Shown here: in pieces, positions 48,045 to 59,717 of the stretch
How positions within the stretch are numbered: position 1 is the stretch's first letter
Layout: each line of letters starts with the position of its first letter
NCBI GenBank assembly: GCA_964030475.1
Contig: CAXIPT010000001.1
Span: 16,603,712 to 16,667,711 of the forward strand
Source: Tethya wilhelma
Lineage: Eukaryota > Porifera > Demospongiae > Tethyida > Tethyidae
Reading direction: 5' to 3'
DNA length: 64,000 bases
Notes under the pieces: generated by a model
The model's input: the letters and a program-made list of their open reading frames with translations, nothing else
Told to the model about the DNA's origin: nothing
The model's database searches: none
Program-made: the position numbers and the translations under genes

Positions 48045-50760
48045 TTAGTGCTGTCTGTTTGTGGTGGTAGTTTCACTTAAATATTCATAATGTTCCGGAT
48101 CTTCGTAGTGCTGTGGCTCTTCATAATGCTGTGGCTCGTCAGGAGTGGAGTATATAGGTGCATCCTCAGTTGTGGGTACTTCATAGGTGTCTTCAGCTCC
48201 ATAGATGGGGTTATCAAAGTCATGTTCTGCTGATCCAATGATAGTGGTCCCATTGGTGCCCGTGTGTGCTGAATTCGAAGTTGGATTGTTAGCATCTGTT
48301 GCTACATGTGAATGTGATCAATAAGGTTGCAATAAAAGCATAATAAGGGTTTGTTACATAAAAAAACACAATAAAAATTTGTTGCACAAGACTCTGTCAT
48401 TGTACTCTATTTCTCTGCACACACTCTCATCATGAGTTGATGATTACTGTTTGCATAATCATAGTTTGTGTGGGTTGCCATAGGTATTTGTGGGACGATA
48501 CAGTGTATGTGACTCACTTATATGACTTGTGCAAACAAATGATGATGCTTATTTTGGAACTCTCAACATTTGTCAGATTGTGCCACACTGTGAGTGTCAC
48601 ACTAATATAAAATCCCCTTATTATACTCTTACCATTGGGTGATCCGTACAGAGGGTTTTCAAAATCACGATCTGGTAGTGATGTCATAGCTGTATTGGTA
48701 TATTGTTGTTCACCATTTTGTGATGCAGCTTGTGGACTAGATCTGGTGTTGAGACTAACACCACCAGCTTTGATATCATACACAGGATTGTCCCCTGGTA
48801 ATGTGGAGCGTTCTTGTTTGTATGCTGTATACATTTGAGATAGAATACATACAATCACACTTAGAGCAATAACAGTATGTCTATAGTGTAGGCGTGAATC
48901 ACTGTGATAAACATCAAAACTCAAAACCTTTCAGTTTGTACTTAAAAACAAATAAACAAACAAACATCTTACTATACTCCCTGGTCCTCCATCTCCTCAC
49001 TATCAACACTACAATGATGACTGTAATTATGATAAGAAGTAGCACCATCACTAGTGCTCCTATCACCCCTCCAGCTATGGCCCCTGTGTTTGGGCCAACA
49101 CTTCTACTTCCACCTGTAATTGTAAACGTGAAAAGAATGATCATCCTTTCTTTGTAAAAATTAAAGTGCCATTAATTAATTTTTAACAAATTCTAAAGTC
49201 ACATTCCATTCATGCAGTCCCTATAAGCTGTGTCATGAATATAGTCTTACTGAGTACACGTACCTTCACTAGTAGTGCTTGCACAAAGCTCTCCAGTGAA
49301 GCCTGGCTCACAAATACAAGTGAATGAATCCACCCCATCTTCACAATGTCCATTTCCACTGCAGTTCACTCCAATGCAATCATCAATGTTTATATCACAG
49401 AATTCTCCAGTAAACCCAAGGTCACATATACAAGTAAAATAATCCACTCCATCTTCACACCGACCATTCATACAGTCTACCTCAGCACAGTCATCAATAT
49501 TGATCTCACAAAGTTGACCAGTGAACCCAGAGTCACACATACAACTAAAGGTATTGACTCCATCTTCACATTGGCCATTTCCACTGCAGTCCACTCCAAC
49601 ACACTCATTGATATCCATGTCACAGAGTGAACCAGTGAAGCCAGGGTCACATGTACAGGTGAAGCTGTTAATTCCATCAGAGCACTGGCCATTTCCACTA
49701 CAATCTGCTCCATTACAGTCATCAATATTTATCTCACATTGAGTACCAGTAAAGCCAACCTCACAGTCACATTGAAATGAGTTGATACCATCAACACATA
49801 CACCATTATCAGAGCAAGTGATCCCCTCACAGTCATCAATGTTAATTGCACAGAATTCACCACTAAAACCAGCTGCACAGGTACAGGTTGATTCACTAGT
49901 ATCACAAAAATCTGAGCAGTCTGGTCCAAAATAGTTTATTTCACACACCACACGGACACTCAGCTGTATTGTTGAAAATCCAAATGTCCCATTGAAAGTG
50001 AATGTGTTTGTTTCAACTCCAACAGTCACAGCAGAAGGAGGAATATCAAATAAGATCCTGTCTACTAATTCATCATTTCTAGGGCCTGGATCAGAATCAT
50101 CAACTTCAATAAATAACTGTATTCCCTAAATAATGCAAATTATGTAATAAGTCATATTCCAAGTCTGCACAGTTCAATAAACTTACATTCCATGTATCAG
50201 ATATTCCACTTAGAGGTAGAGGGTTAGCTAGTCCAAGAACCACAGTTTGTGTGAAATCAATCGTCCCACCATCAGGCTCTGCCTGAGTACTGGTAACTCC
50301 ACCACTACAGCCACTTCCACTGCTTCCCAATGCTCTCAAGCAGTAGTAAAAGTAGTTGTCACATCGCAATTCTCCAGTACACTGAGTTTCACTAAAATCA
50401 TCACAACAACCTCGATTCGGTCCACCAAAAGCACACTCAGCACATCTGTTGGTGGGGTTGGTGTACGAGTGTGTTCGGACTTCAACAATATAGTCTCCTT
50501 TAACATATACCTGCACAGTGTACAGCACACACAGCTTTAGCACACAATGACATAAACATAACCCTACACATAAATTTTTGGCTGCTCAGCTAATTGCAAC
50601 CAGGCATGTGAGGCTGAAGTGTTGTAGTTTGTTTTGAGGGCCAGGAGTATAATAGACCAGTATACAGCAAATAAACTCATAGTAAATTACTCACAATGCT
50701 TGCTCTGGTGAAGACCAGGAGGCAAACCAGTAGATACCGGTTCAGTTCACCACTTTGCAT
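48045..50760 (-). CDS. Gene I: MNNL and six EGF repeats in one exon, NPxY/YxxP tail
   Basis: Six exons: 50760-50695, 50510-50187, 50125-49264, 49113-48973, 48824-48633 and 48301-48045. They sum to 1842 bases, or 613 residues. There is a signal peptide (MQSGELNRYLLVCLLVFTRA) and an MNNL domain (NPTNRCAEC, CCDDFSE, CDNYFYYCL). The DSL is shortened (CEINYFGPDCSDFC, then running straight into an EGF-like CTCAAGFSGEFC). Five full calcium-binding type EGFs (D-I-[DN]-[DE]-C) follow in the same 862-base exon. After the membrane segment (VLLLIIITVIIVVLIV) the tail carries NPVYD, NPLYG, NPIYG and HYEEPQHYEDPEHYEYL. It is sister to J and K in the ectodomain, but its tail is unrelated to theirs and shares the NPLYG style of H. 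Confidence 0.85.
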
Positions 50761-51201
50761 GTTTAACTTTTGTACAGAATGTCGACTGTCAGTAGAACCA
50801 CGAGAAATATCACTGAAGATTTTTCCGTGGGAGGAAACGTGATAATTATTATTACATCCGGTATGACAAATGCATAAAAATTGTGTGGGGATCCCAACAA
50901 CCCACAAACCATGCTAAAACAGTCATAATAAAATATTACAACATAAGATTGTGCATAATGATATGATGATCAAACTGTCTAGCTTGCTGAACTTTGCAAC
51001 AATGAAATTAGAAATCCGTATTACTTATGCATCAATGATTCTATACAAAGAGGTTGACCATGAACTTGTCAACAAGTTCAGTATCTTCAAGCATAGGTTA
51101 GAAAACTAATCCACGTAAAACCAAAAACTTCACAGCAACAAAATTACTCTCATGACCATGACAATAATTAATTCATGATTAATATATATAGTTATGTTGA
51201 G
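50761..51201. other. Spacer between genes I and J
   Basis: No gene or recognisable repeat seen. It contains the upstream region of gene I, and a related sequence stands upstream of gene J near 53.52-53.9 kb. Confidence 0.5.
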
Positions 51202-53516
51202 CTACACTGTAATAGCTTCTAGGACGACATCATCATAACCATCACTGTCACTGTGAGAGCCAGGTCTAGAATCATTGACTCCATACACAATGTTCTCTTG
51301 TAGTTCAACATTGTCAGATTCTGGCGCTTGTGACTGGCCATGAGAAGATGAAATGGTTCCATACACTTCATTCACTTGGGTGTCCATTTGACCTGAATTG
51401 TTGACTCCATACACAATGTTCTTTTGTAGTTCAATATTGCCAAATTGTAGCACTTGTGTCTGGTCATGGTTTGACGAAATGGTCCCATAAGCTTCATTCA
51501 CTTTCAGTGTATCCATTTGATCTGAATCTGTCAGAATAAAATGAATTAGGCAGCATTACCCACAACAGGGCACTTGGTTATCATTGAGGTACTACATGCA
51601 GCCATACACCCACTTGAGATACATTTTGTGGTCATGACCTGACTCTGGGGAACAAGGGTAAAGTTAGCCTCGTAAACCAGTCCCTCCCCGCTATGCTTAT
51701 GAGGCTAACTGAAAGTATAAACATACATTGTGAACAATGTCGTGTTTAAAGAGTAACATCAATATATATACATACATTTTATAGCTGTGATCATTTGTTG
51801 CTCACCATGTTCGTCTGTTTTGTGTTTGTTGACAAGGATGCAAGTAGAGATGATCACCACAAGAAGGATCAAAACCAATAGTACACTTCCTGCCACTGAA
51901 CCACCCACGATGGGCCATCTGGTTGACTTTGAACCTAGTACTGCTTCTTTGATGCATGCATGAAAATAATTAGACAGTAGATACAATTTTAGTTACACTG
52001 AAATAATAATACCTAAGATCATTCATCACAATACCTTCATCTGTGTCAGAGCAGAGGTCTCCTGTAAAGCCTGGATCACAAATACAAGTAAACGAATCCA
52101 CTCCATCTTCACAACGTCCATTTCCACTGCAGTTCTTCCCAATGCTGCAATCATCAATGTTTATCTCACAGAATTCTCCAGTGAACCCAGAGTCACATGC
52201 ACAAGTAAAAAAATCCACTCTATCTTCACACCGACCATTCATACAGTCTACCTCAGCACAGTCATTGATATTGATCTCACAAAGTTGACCAGTGAACCCA
52301 GAATCACATGTGCAAGTAAAGGAATTTACTCCATCTTTACATTGTCCATTTCCACTGCAGTCCACTCCAATACACTCATTAATGTCCATATCATAGAGTG
52401 ACATGTACAGGTGAAGTTGTTGACTCCATCAAGACACTGGCCATTTCCACTACAATCCACTCCATTACAGTCATCAATATTCGTCTCACAAAGTGTACCA
52501 GTAAATCCAGCATCACAGTCACATTGAAATGAATTGATACCATCAACACACGCACCATTATCAGAGCAAGTGATCCCCACACAGTCATCAATGTTTGTTG
52601 CACAGAATTCGCCACCAAAACCAGTTTGACAGGTACAAATTGATTCACTAGTATCACAAAAATCTGAACAGTCTGGTCCAAAATAGTTTGGTGCACACAC
52701 CACACGGGCACTCAGCTGTATCATAGAAAATCCAAATGTCCCATTGAAAGTGAATGTGTTTGTTTCAACTCCAATAGTGACAAGAGAGGGAGGAATATCA
52801 ATAAAGAATCTGTCCACTAATTCATCAATACCTGAATCTTCATCACCAACATTAATATACAACTGAATTCCCTACAAGAATTAAATTATGCAAATTATGT
52901 AAATCAAAACTGATAATAGGGTTCCGAGTCTGCACAGTTCATTAAACTTACATTCCATGAATTAGATATTCCATTTAGAGGTAGAGGGTTAGCTCGTCCA
53001 AGAACCACAGTTTGTGTGAACAATTGTCCCACCATCAGGCTCTGCCTGAGTACTGGTAACTCTACCACTACAGCTACTTCCACTGCTTCCCAATGCTCTC
53101 AAGCAGTAGTAGAAGTAGTTGTCACATTGCAATTCTCCAGTACACTGAGTTTCACTAAACTGATCACAGCAACCTTGATTTGGTCCACACCCAGCACATC
53201 TGTTGGTGGGGTTGTTGTATGAGTGTGTTCGGCCTTCTATCCATTAACATACACCTGCACAGTGTACAGCACACACAGTAGTACACAATGCCATACACAT
53301 ATGATAACCCTATTATACACTTAAAGTTTCCTGCTCAGCTGATTGCAACCAGGCACTGATGTGAGGCTGAAGTATTCTAGTTTGTTTTGAGAGTCAGGGG
53401 CATAGACAAGTATATAACACTGAACTTAGCAAACTCATAGATTTACTCACAATGCTTGCTCTGGTGAAGATCAGGAGGCAAACCAGTAGACAGCGGTTCA
53501 GTTCACCACTTTGCAT
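51202..53516 (-). pseudogene. Gene J: broken sister of K with a duplicated tail module
   Basis: Exon positions match K: 53516-53451, 53254-52952, 52871-52035, 51946-51806 and 51527-51202. At least three lesions stand out against I and K. A 10-base loss at the start of the MNNL exon gives TAG at the sixth codon. There is a 2-base loss near 53016. A 19-base loss in an EGF near 52397 shifts frame, and a nearby Cys codon reads Tyr. The membrane exon and tail remain open. The tail contains the module NEAYGTISS ... NIVYGVN twice, once more than K. It is either a recent pseudogene or an allele with poor sequence; three separate lesions favour the former. Confidence 0.72.
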
Positions 53517-53962
53517 GTTTAACTTCCTACAGAATGTCGATCAGTACAACCATAGCTAGCTATCATGGAACTGTTCAACCACGAAAAATATTTTCCGTAC
53601 CGTGGGAGCATAGTGATATCACTGATATTACATCCGGTATGACGTAGCCGGATCCGGATATGGATATGATATCCCTAGAACAAAACCATGCTAAAACCAT
53701 GCTAACACCAGTCTATGCTATAACATAGGAAGTATGTAAATATGATCAAACTGTCTTGCTGAACTTCTGCAGCAATGTTAATCAGTGTTGCTTTTAGGGA
53801 TCAATGATTCTGCAAAGAGGTTGACCATGAACGAACTTGCCAACGTACGCGTACTGAAGTTCAGTATCTTCAAAACCAAAAAACGTTACTTACAGTATCA
53901 AAATCACCATCATGACAATGACAATAATAATAATTCATGATTGATAAAAAATATATATACAG
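53517..53962. other. Spacer between genes J and K
   Basis: No gene or clear repeat seen in this 446-bp stretch beyond similarity to the spacer upstream of gene I (AAAGAGGTTGACCATGAAC block). Confidence 0.5.
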
Positions 53963-56145
53963 TTATAGTATAATAGCTTCCAGGACCACATCATCATAAC
54001 TACTATCACTGTCACTGTGAGAGCCAGGTCTAGAATCATTGATTCCATACACAATGTTCACCTGTAGTTCAACATTGTCAGATTGTGGTGCTTGTGACTG
54101 GCCATGAGAAGATGAAATGGTTCCATACGCTTCATTCACTTTTGTATCCATTTGATCTGAATCTGTCAGGATAAAATGAATTGAGTTTTTAAAAGACAGA
54201 ATGATACTAACCTCAATGATAACCATAATTCTATTATCTCAAGTGCCCTGTTGTGGGTAATGTACTAGCTCCTTGTAATGCAACAATGCTATTACATACA
54301 TACATGCAGCCACACACCCACTTGAGATACATTTTGTGGTCATGACCTGACTCTGGGGAACAAGGTCACAATTAACACTGAGCACTGAACATGACATACA
54401 ATTCACAACTGAAAGTATAAACATACATTGTGAACAATGTCGTGTTTAAAGAGTAACATCAATATATAATTTTATATACGTCATGTATTTTATAGCTGTG
54501 ATCATTTGTTGCTCACCATGTTGGTCTGTTTTGTGTTTGCTGACAAGGATGCAAGTAGAGATGATCACCACAAGAAGGATCAAAGCCAATAGTAGACTTC
54601 CTGCCACTGAACCACCCACGATGGGCCATCTGGTTGACTTTGAACCTAGTACTGCTTCTTTCATGCATGCATGAAAATAATTAGACAGTAGGTACAATTT
54701 TAGTTACACTGAAATAATATTCATCACAATACCTTCATCTGTGTCAGAGCAGAGGTCTCCTGTGAACCCTGGATCACAAATACAAGTGAACGAATCCACT
54801 CCATCTTCACAATGTCCATTTCCACTGCAGTCCACCCCAATGCAATCATCAATGTTTATAGCACAGAATTCTCCAGTGAACCCAAGGTCACATATACAAG
54901 TAAAAAAATCCACTCTATCTTCACACTGACCATTCATACAGTTTACTGCAGCACAGTCATCAATATTGATCTCACAAAGTTGACCAATAAACCCAGAATC
55001 ACATGTGCAAGTAAAAGCATTTACTCCATCTTTACATTGTCCATTTCCACTGCAGTCCACTCCAGCACACTCATTGATATCCATGTCACAGAGTGTGCCA
55101 GTGAAGCCAGGGTCACATGTACAGGTGAAGTTGTTGACTCCATCAAGACACTGGCCATTTCCATTACAATCCACTTCATTACAGTCATCAATATTCATCT
55201 CACATTGAGTACCAGTAAAGCCAACCTCACAGTCACACTGAAATGAGTTGATACCATCAACACACACACCATTATCAGAGCAAGTGACCCCCTCACAGTC
55301 ATCAATGTTAATTGCACAGAATTCACCACTAAAACCAGTTTGACAGGTACAAATTGATTCCCTAATATCACAAAAATCTGAACAGTCTGGTCCAAAATAG
55401 TTTGGTGCACACACCACATGGACACTCAGCTGTATCATAGAAAATCCAAATATCCCATTGAAAGTGAATGTGTTTGTTTCAACTCCAACAGTGACAGCAG
55501 AGGGAGGAATATTGATTAAGAACCTGTCTACTAATTCATCACCATTATTAAAGCCTGGATCAGCATCATCAATGTCAATATACAACTGAATTCCCTACAA
55601 GAGAATTAAATTATGTAATAAGAATCATGAAAACTGATAGGGTTCCGAGTCTGCACAGTTCATTAAACTTACATTCCATGAATTAGATATTCCATTTAGA
55701 GGTAGAGGGTTAGCTCGTCCAAGAACCACAGTTTGTGTGAAATCAATTGTCCCACCATTAGGTTCTACCTGAGTGGTAACTCCACCACTACAGCTACTTC
55801 CACTGCTTCCCAATGGTCTCAAGCAGTAGTAGAAGTAGTTGTCACATCGCAATTCTCCAGTACACTGAAATACATCAAAATCATCACAACAACCTTGATC
55901 ATCACCACACCAGGCACATCTGTTGGTGGGGTTGTTGTACGAGTGTGTTCGCACTTCAACAATATAGTCTCCATACACCTGCAGTATCACATGTACACAC
56001 AATTCAGACACTTATTATAAGTTTCAAGTTTCCAGCCTGAATTTATCAACATGTATACAAGTCTTTAGTCTATACTCACAATGCTTGCTCTTGTCCAGAC
56101 TAGGAGCCAAACCAGTAGAAAACGGTTGAATGCACCACCTTCCAT
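53963..56145 (-). CDS. Gene K: intact MNNL/EGF membrane protein
   Basis: Five exons: 56145-56080, 55978-55673, 55594-54733, 54657-54517 and 54162-53963. They sum to 1575 bases, or 524 residues. There is a signal peptide (MEGGAFNRFLLVWLLVWTRA) and an MNNL domain (NPTNRCAWCG, CCDDFDV, CDNYFYYCL). The short DSL reads CAPNYFGPDCSDFC. The EGF repeats fill a single 862-base exon of exactly the same length as in I. The membrane segment is LLLALILLVVIISTCILV. The 66-residue tail has AYGTIS, VYGIN and SYDDVVLEAI. K and J share membrane and tail type, while I shares only the ectodomain. It is likely a surface ligand; the calcium-binding EGF pattern suggests a rigid stalk. Confidence 0.85.
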
Positions 56146-56272
56146 GTCCTACAAGTAGAGAATGTTTAGCTAACTAGCTAGCCTGATTTCTAGGCCTTAG
56201 AAACTTAGACTGGAAGGAAATGGAATTAAATAGGTAGATGTGATTGTGTGGTATCATTATATTAAAGTCTTA

Positions 56273-56635
56273 CGGTAGTACGTATGCGGTATGGAAGGAA
56301 TGGGTCGACTGTACAAATGTTCATGCTTATAAACTTTCAAGGAAAGAAAGCTAAGCCTTTAAATGCATTTAATACCCTCCCAAAGAGATTAACCAAAACT
56401 GGCAGAAAGTTTCTAGGGCACTCTAGACAGAGCGCTGGAGAGAAGCCCGGCACAAGAGTGCAATTGTGACTTGCTTGAACGCGATTTCCAGACAAACAAA
56501 AGGCATTGAGCCAACTTTGACTATATAGTGAGACTTCACTTTATCTGTAGTACGTCCTTTTCGACTTGTTTGCTGGCGAAAAGGCAGCAAACAAAATCTA
56601 GGCAGCTTTGAAACTCTTGGTATAGGTAAAGGTCG
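56273..56635 (+). mobile_element. Element family R1, copy 4
   Basis: Diverged copy in the spacer between K and L. It keeps TACGGTAGTACGTA, GGAATGGGTCGACTGT, TGACTTGCTTGAACG, TGTAGTACGTCCTTTT and the ending AGGCAGCTTTGAAACTC. It lies more than 28 kb from the other copies, so the family is dispersed. Confidence 0.6.
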
Positions 56636-57107
56636 TCAATAGACCACGTGGTCAATCAATCAATCATCATTAGTACATGGATGTTACAGCTATACTATCC
56701 ATGGTACAAAGTACAACTATCAGTGTACAGATTATTGCAACAGGACACTGAAAAATCCATGTGAGGGATCATGCAATAAAAATGAAGTAGTCATGTGCCG
56801 AAACTGAGACCATGCCTTGTTCCAATACTTTTTACCGCACTGCCCATTCCTACATTACTTATTTTTTTGAAATTTTTACTACTTGTTGTAATATCAAGCC
56901 AGGGTAGGTACGTCATAAATATGAAATATGCAATCCCACTGCTTGCCCTGCATCCATATGGAGCTCTAGTCTTGTTAAGAAAGTTCCTGTATCCCATCAT
57001 GATGTATGCAGCATATAAGCTAATCAGCTATAACATGTTCATAATAATTATAGATATGCTACAATAAATTTAAATAATTATTTCTATACCGGTAACCATT
57101 ACTACTT
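56636..57107. other. Spacer upstream of gene K, 3' of gene L
   Basis: No coding or RNA feature that I can support. Short open frames here have no domain features. Confidence 0.5.
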
Positions 57108-59154
57108 CTAAACACAATTCTGCATTGTTTCATAATGCTGTGCGGCTACATCAGAATTGTTTTGTTGTCTCATGGTTTGTAATGTTCTCAGTCTCTCAGC
57201 ATCTGCATCATGCACAGCCTTCAACACCATGTCCTGAATCAAGGTGTTATCAACATAACTATATGGAGTAGTGGGCTTTGCATTGCCTGCAGCTGGCTTT
57301 GTAGCAGCAGCTGTGCTCATGGTGTTTACAGCATAAGAGTATGGAAGAGGACTCCTCTCAGATGTACTTCCATTGCCATGTTGACTGTGATCATTGCTCT
57401 CACGTGTACTGCTTTGTTGGAGCTTATTATTGGCAGAATGGTCGGCAATGTTAATGATGTAATCATAATTGTGTGGTGAACTTGCCACTTGTACTGATCG
57501 CCTTGTGGTTCCTTCTACGGAGATAGCCTCATCTTCATAAGTTGGATTTTGATGAGTGTTACATTGTTCAGAGTCATTGTATGGATTCTTTAAGTTTTCA
57601 CTTTGGTGGCACATATCTGCAATGAATTGCACATCAGAGGACTTGGCAAACGGAATAATAAATATAGCATGATAATATCGTATTCTATGTGTAAAATAAA
57701 AGAGAAACCAAATACACAAGCACATTGTATCACTATTTACACTGAAGCACCAACCGTCAATAGAACTTACATGAAAACACGTTCCATTTTTGGTTTCCTC
57801 CCCTTATCATCCAGAGGACCATCAATATTATGATAGTGACAATCAGAACTATTCCAACTAGAGAACCAACGATGGCACCCACTACCACAGCCACTGACAA
57901 GCTCCTCTCAAAATCTGAACACAAACAGTAGAAGTTATAGGATTACATTGAAGTTACGATAATATTTAACAAAGAGGCCCTGACTATGTACCTTCAATTT
58001 CATTTGTAACTTCAAGTGTAGTGACTGTACTTGCTATAACTAGATAATTATAATAAATCAGTGAAATTGTTATTGATGGACACGACAAATCCAGCATAAC
58101 TAAACTATAGTACCTACCTTGATCACATTCCTCTGATGAGGTCTCACAAACACAGAAAGTGGAAGGGTTGATAAAACCACTCAGGCACACAATATTTCCA
58201 TCATCGTCACAGATATAGTGACCAGAAGAGTCATTTCGGTCCTCACAAAAGACATTGCACAGTTCACCATAGTAGTTCTCAGCACAGGACACACTGTAGC
58301 TGAGTCGAATAGAAGCTACACCAAATTGTCCCCCAAATGTCTCTCGGAAATTGCTGCTGTTTGTCATAATAATATCAGTGGAGAACTGTTCCACTAGAAT
58401 GTCGCTATCACCTTCAAGTTGGCCATTGTCCAGTGTCATCACAAGTAGTTCTAATGTGTCCTGCATGTGCATATCGGCATGGCATTTAGTACATGGTTTG
58501 AATCACTTAAAACTCCCAAAAGATAATTATATGTTTGTGTTCTTAAGCTATAATTATTGTGATTATTTACTATAGTTTGGATCACTCTTTTTATGTCAGT
58601 GTATAATCAACTTACACTTTGGAGTATGTTGTTGAATGTGAATGGGTTAGAATTGTTGAAGTTCCTCAATTGTTCATCAGTGGTCACAAAGAGGATATTA
58701 TCTCCTCCTGATAAAACCCCTGTCTGGAGCCGACCATAGGGACACATCACACCATCCTGGTCAGTTGGCGAACTTGATGGTGACCTCAAACAGAAGATGA
58801 AGTAGTTGTTGCAATCTTCTGTGCATGTGGTACAGTTGTCGTTACTGCAATCAATGTCATTGCAACATGGTTGGTTAGGCAAGGAACCAATCCTGCTATC
58901 GAGGTTCCTATAACGGAAGAACTGCACTGTGATTGTGAAGTTGCTCTGTTGTTGTGCTTCATTGTAGGCCAACTGGATTTAATGAACGCCAACCAGTAAT
59001 ATAAAAATATTCAGAGATGCATGCAATGTTTAATATAAAAACAATCATAGTAATTAACCTCCTATACACCAATCAACAAAATTAATAGCTTTATACTTAG
59101 TCTTACCATTGTACATAAGATGAAAGAAGCAATGATTTGTAGGTCCATGTTCAT
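57108..59154 (-). CDS. Gene L: minimal Delta-like ligand (MNNL and DSL, no EGF)
   Basis: Six exons: 59154-59107, 58972-58616, 58460-58118, 58033-57992, 57914-57771 and 57616-57108. They sum to 1443 bases, or 480 residues. There is a signal peptide (MNMDLQIIASFILCTM), an MNNL domain (CCNDIDC, CNNYFIFCLR) and a canonical DSL (CAENYYGELC, GHYICDDDG). A 42-base Thr/Val-rich stalk exon leads directly to the membrane segment (GIVLIVTIIILMVLWMI). No EGF repeat is seen. The 170-residue tail has NPYND, NPTYED, NYDYII, PYSYAVN and PYSYVDN. The absence of EGFs is unusual for a Notch ligand. The intact DSL suggests Notch binding is retained more than in D, E, G, I or K (inference). Confidence 0.83.
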
Positions 59155-59717
59155 CTTTTCTCTTCTATTAGTCTATCTCTAAAGCTACCAACTGGCTGGC
59201 TACATGTACACTGTCAGTGCTGATCAGATAATAGTCACAACAATATTGTTCAGAAACAATGCACTCAAGCTTAGTGTGACAGTAGATAACTATGAGGTCA
59301 TAATGTTTGTGTCAACACTTCTCACTCCACTACACACTGACCATATTGACTGCAACGAATCTGTACAGCTGCTGGAAACTGGGAAAACCAGGATTCCTTG
59401 TATGTGCATGTGCATGACTTTGAGTGTCTACTATTTATGGCAGTCTAAAGATACTCACTGTGGGTGTAATGTGGTAATAGAAGGCTTATAACTGTCACTG
59501 TAGTTACATTCATAAAAGGTGGAAGCATGCAACCCTCCACATAGGTGTAGGTGTACCTCTGGGTACAGAGTAAATACTAATCAACCACTTCTCCTGTTAC
59601 AGTTAGGTACATAAACTATGTATGACTCAATACACTCGCACACTTAGCAAAAATACGATTCTTTGACTTAATAGGAAATAATTTTCACAAAAAATAAAAA
59701 ATAAATTTGAATGTAGT
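59155..59717. other. Spacer between genes L and M
   Basis: No gene seen. It should contain the promoter of L and 3' sequences of M. Confidence 0.5.

Noticed and set aside
49346..49742. Plus-strand open frames rich in Ser, Pro and Thr opposite EGF exons
   Set aside because: Antisense shadows: Cys and Gly codons on the minus strand give few stops on the plus strand. The same pattern appears opposite every EGF exon.
49264..50125. Regularly spaced repeats that resemble a CRISPR-like array
   Set aside because: The roughly 114-bp period is the EGF repeat of gene I; the units translate to Cys-rich EGF domains and are diverged as coding repeats are.
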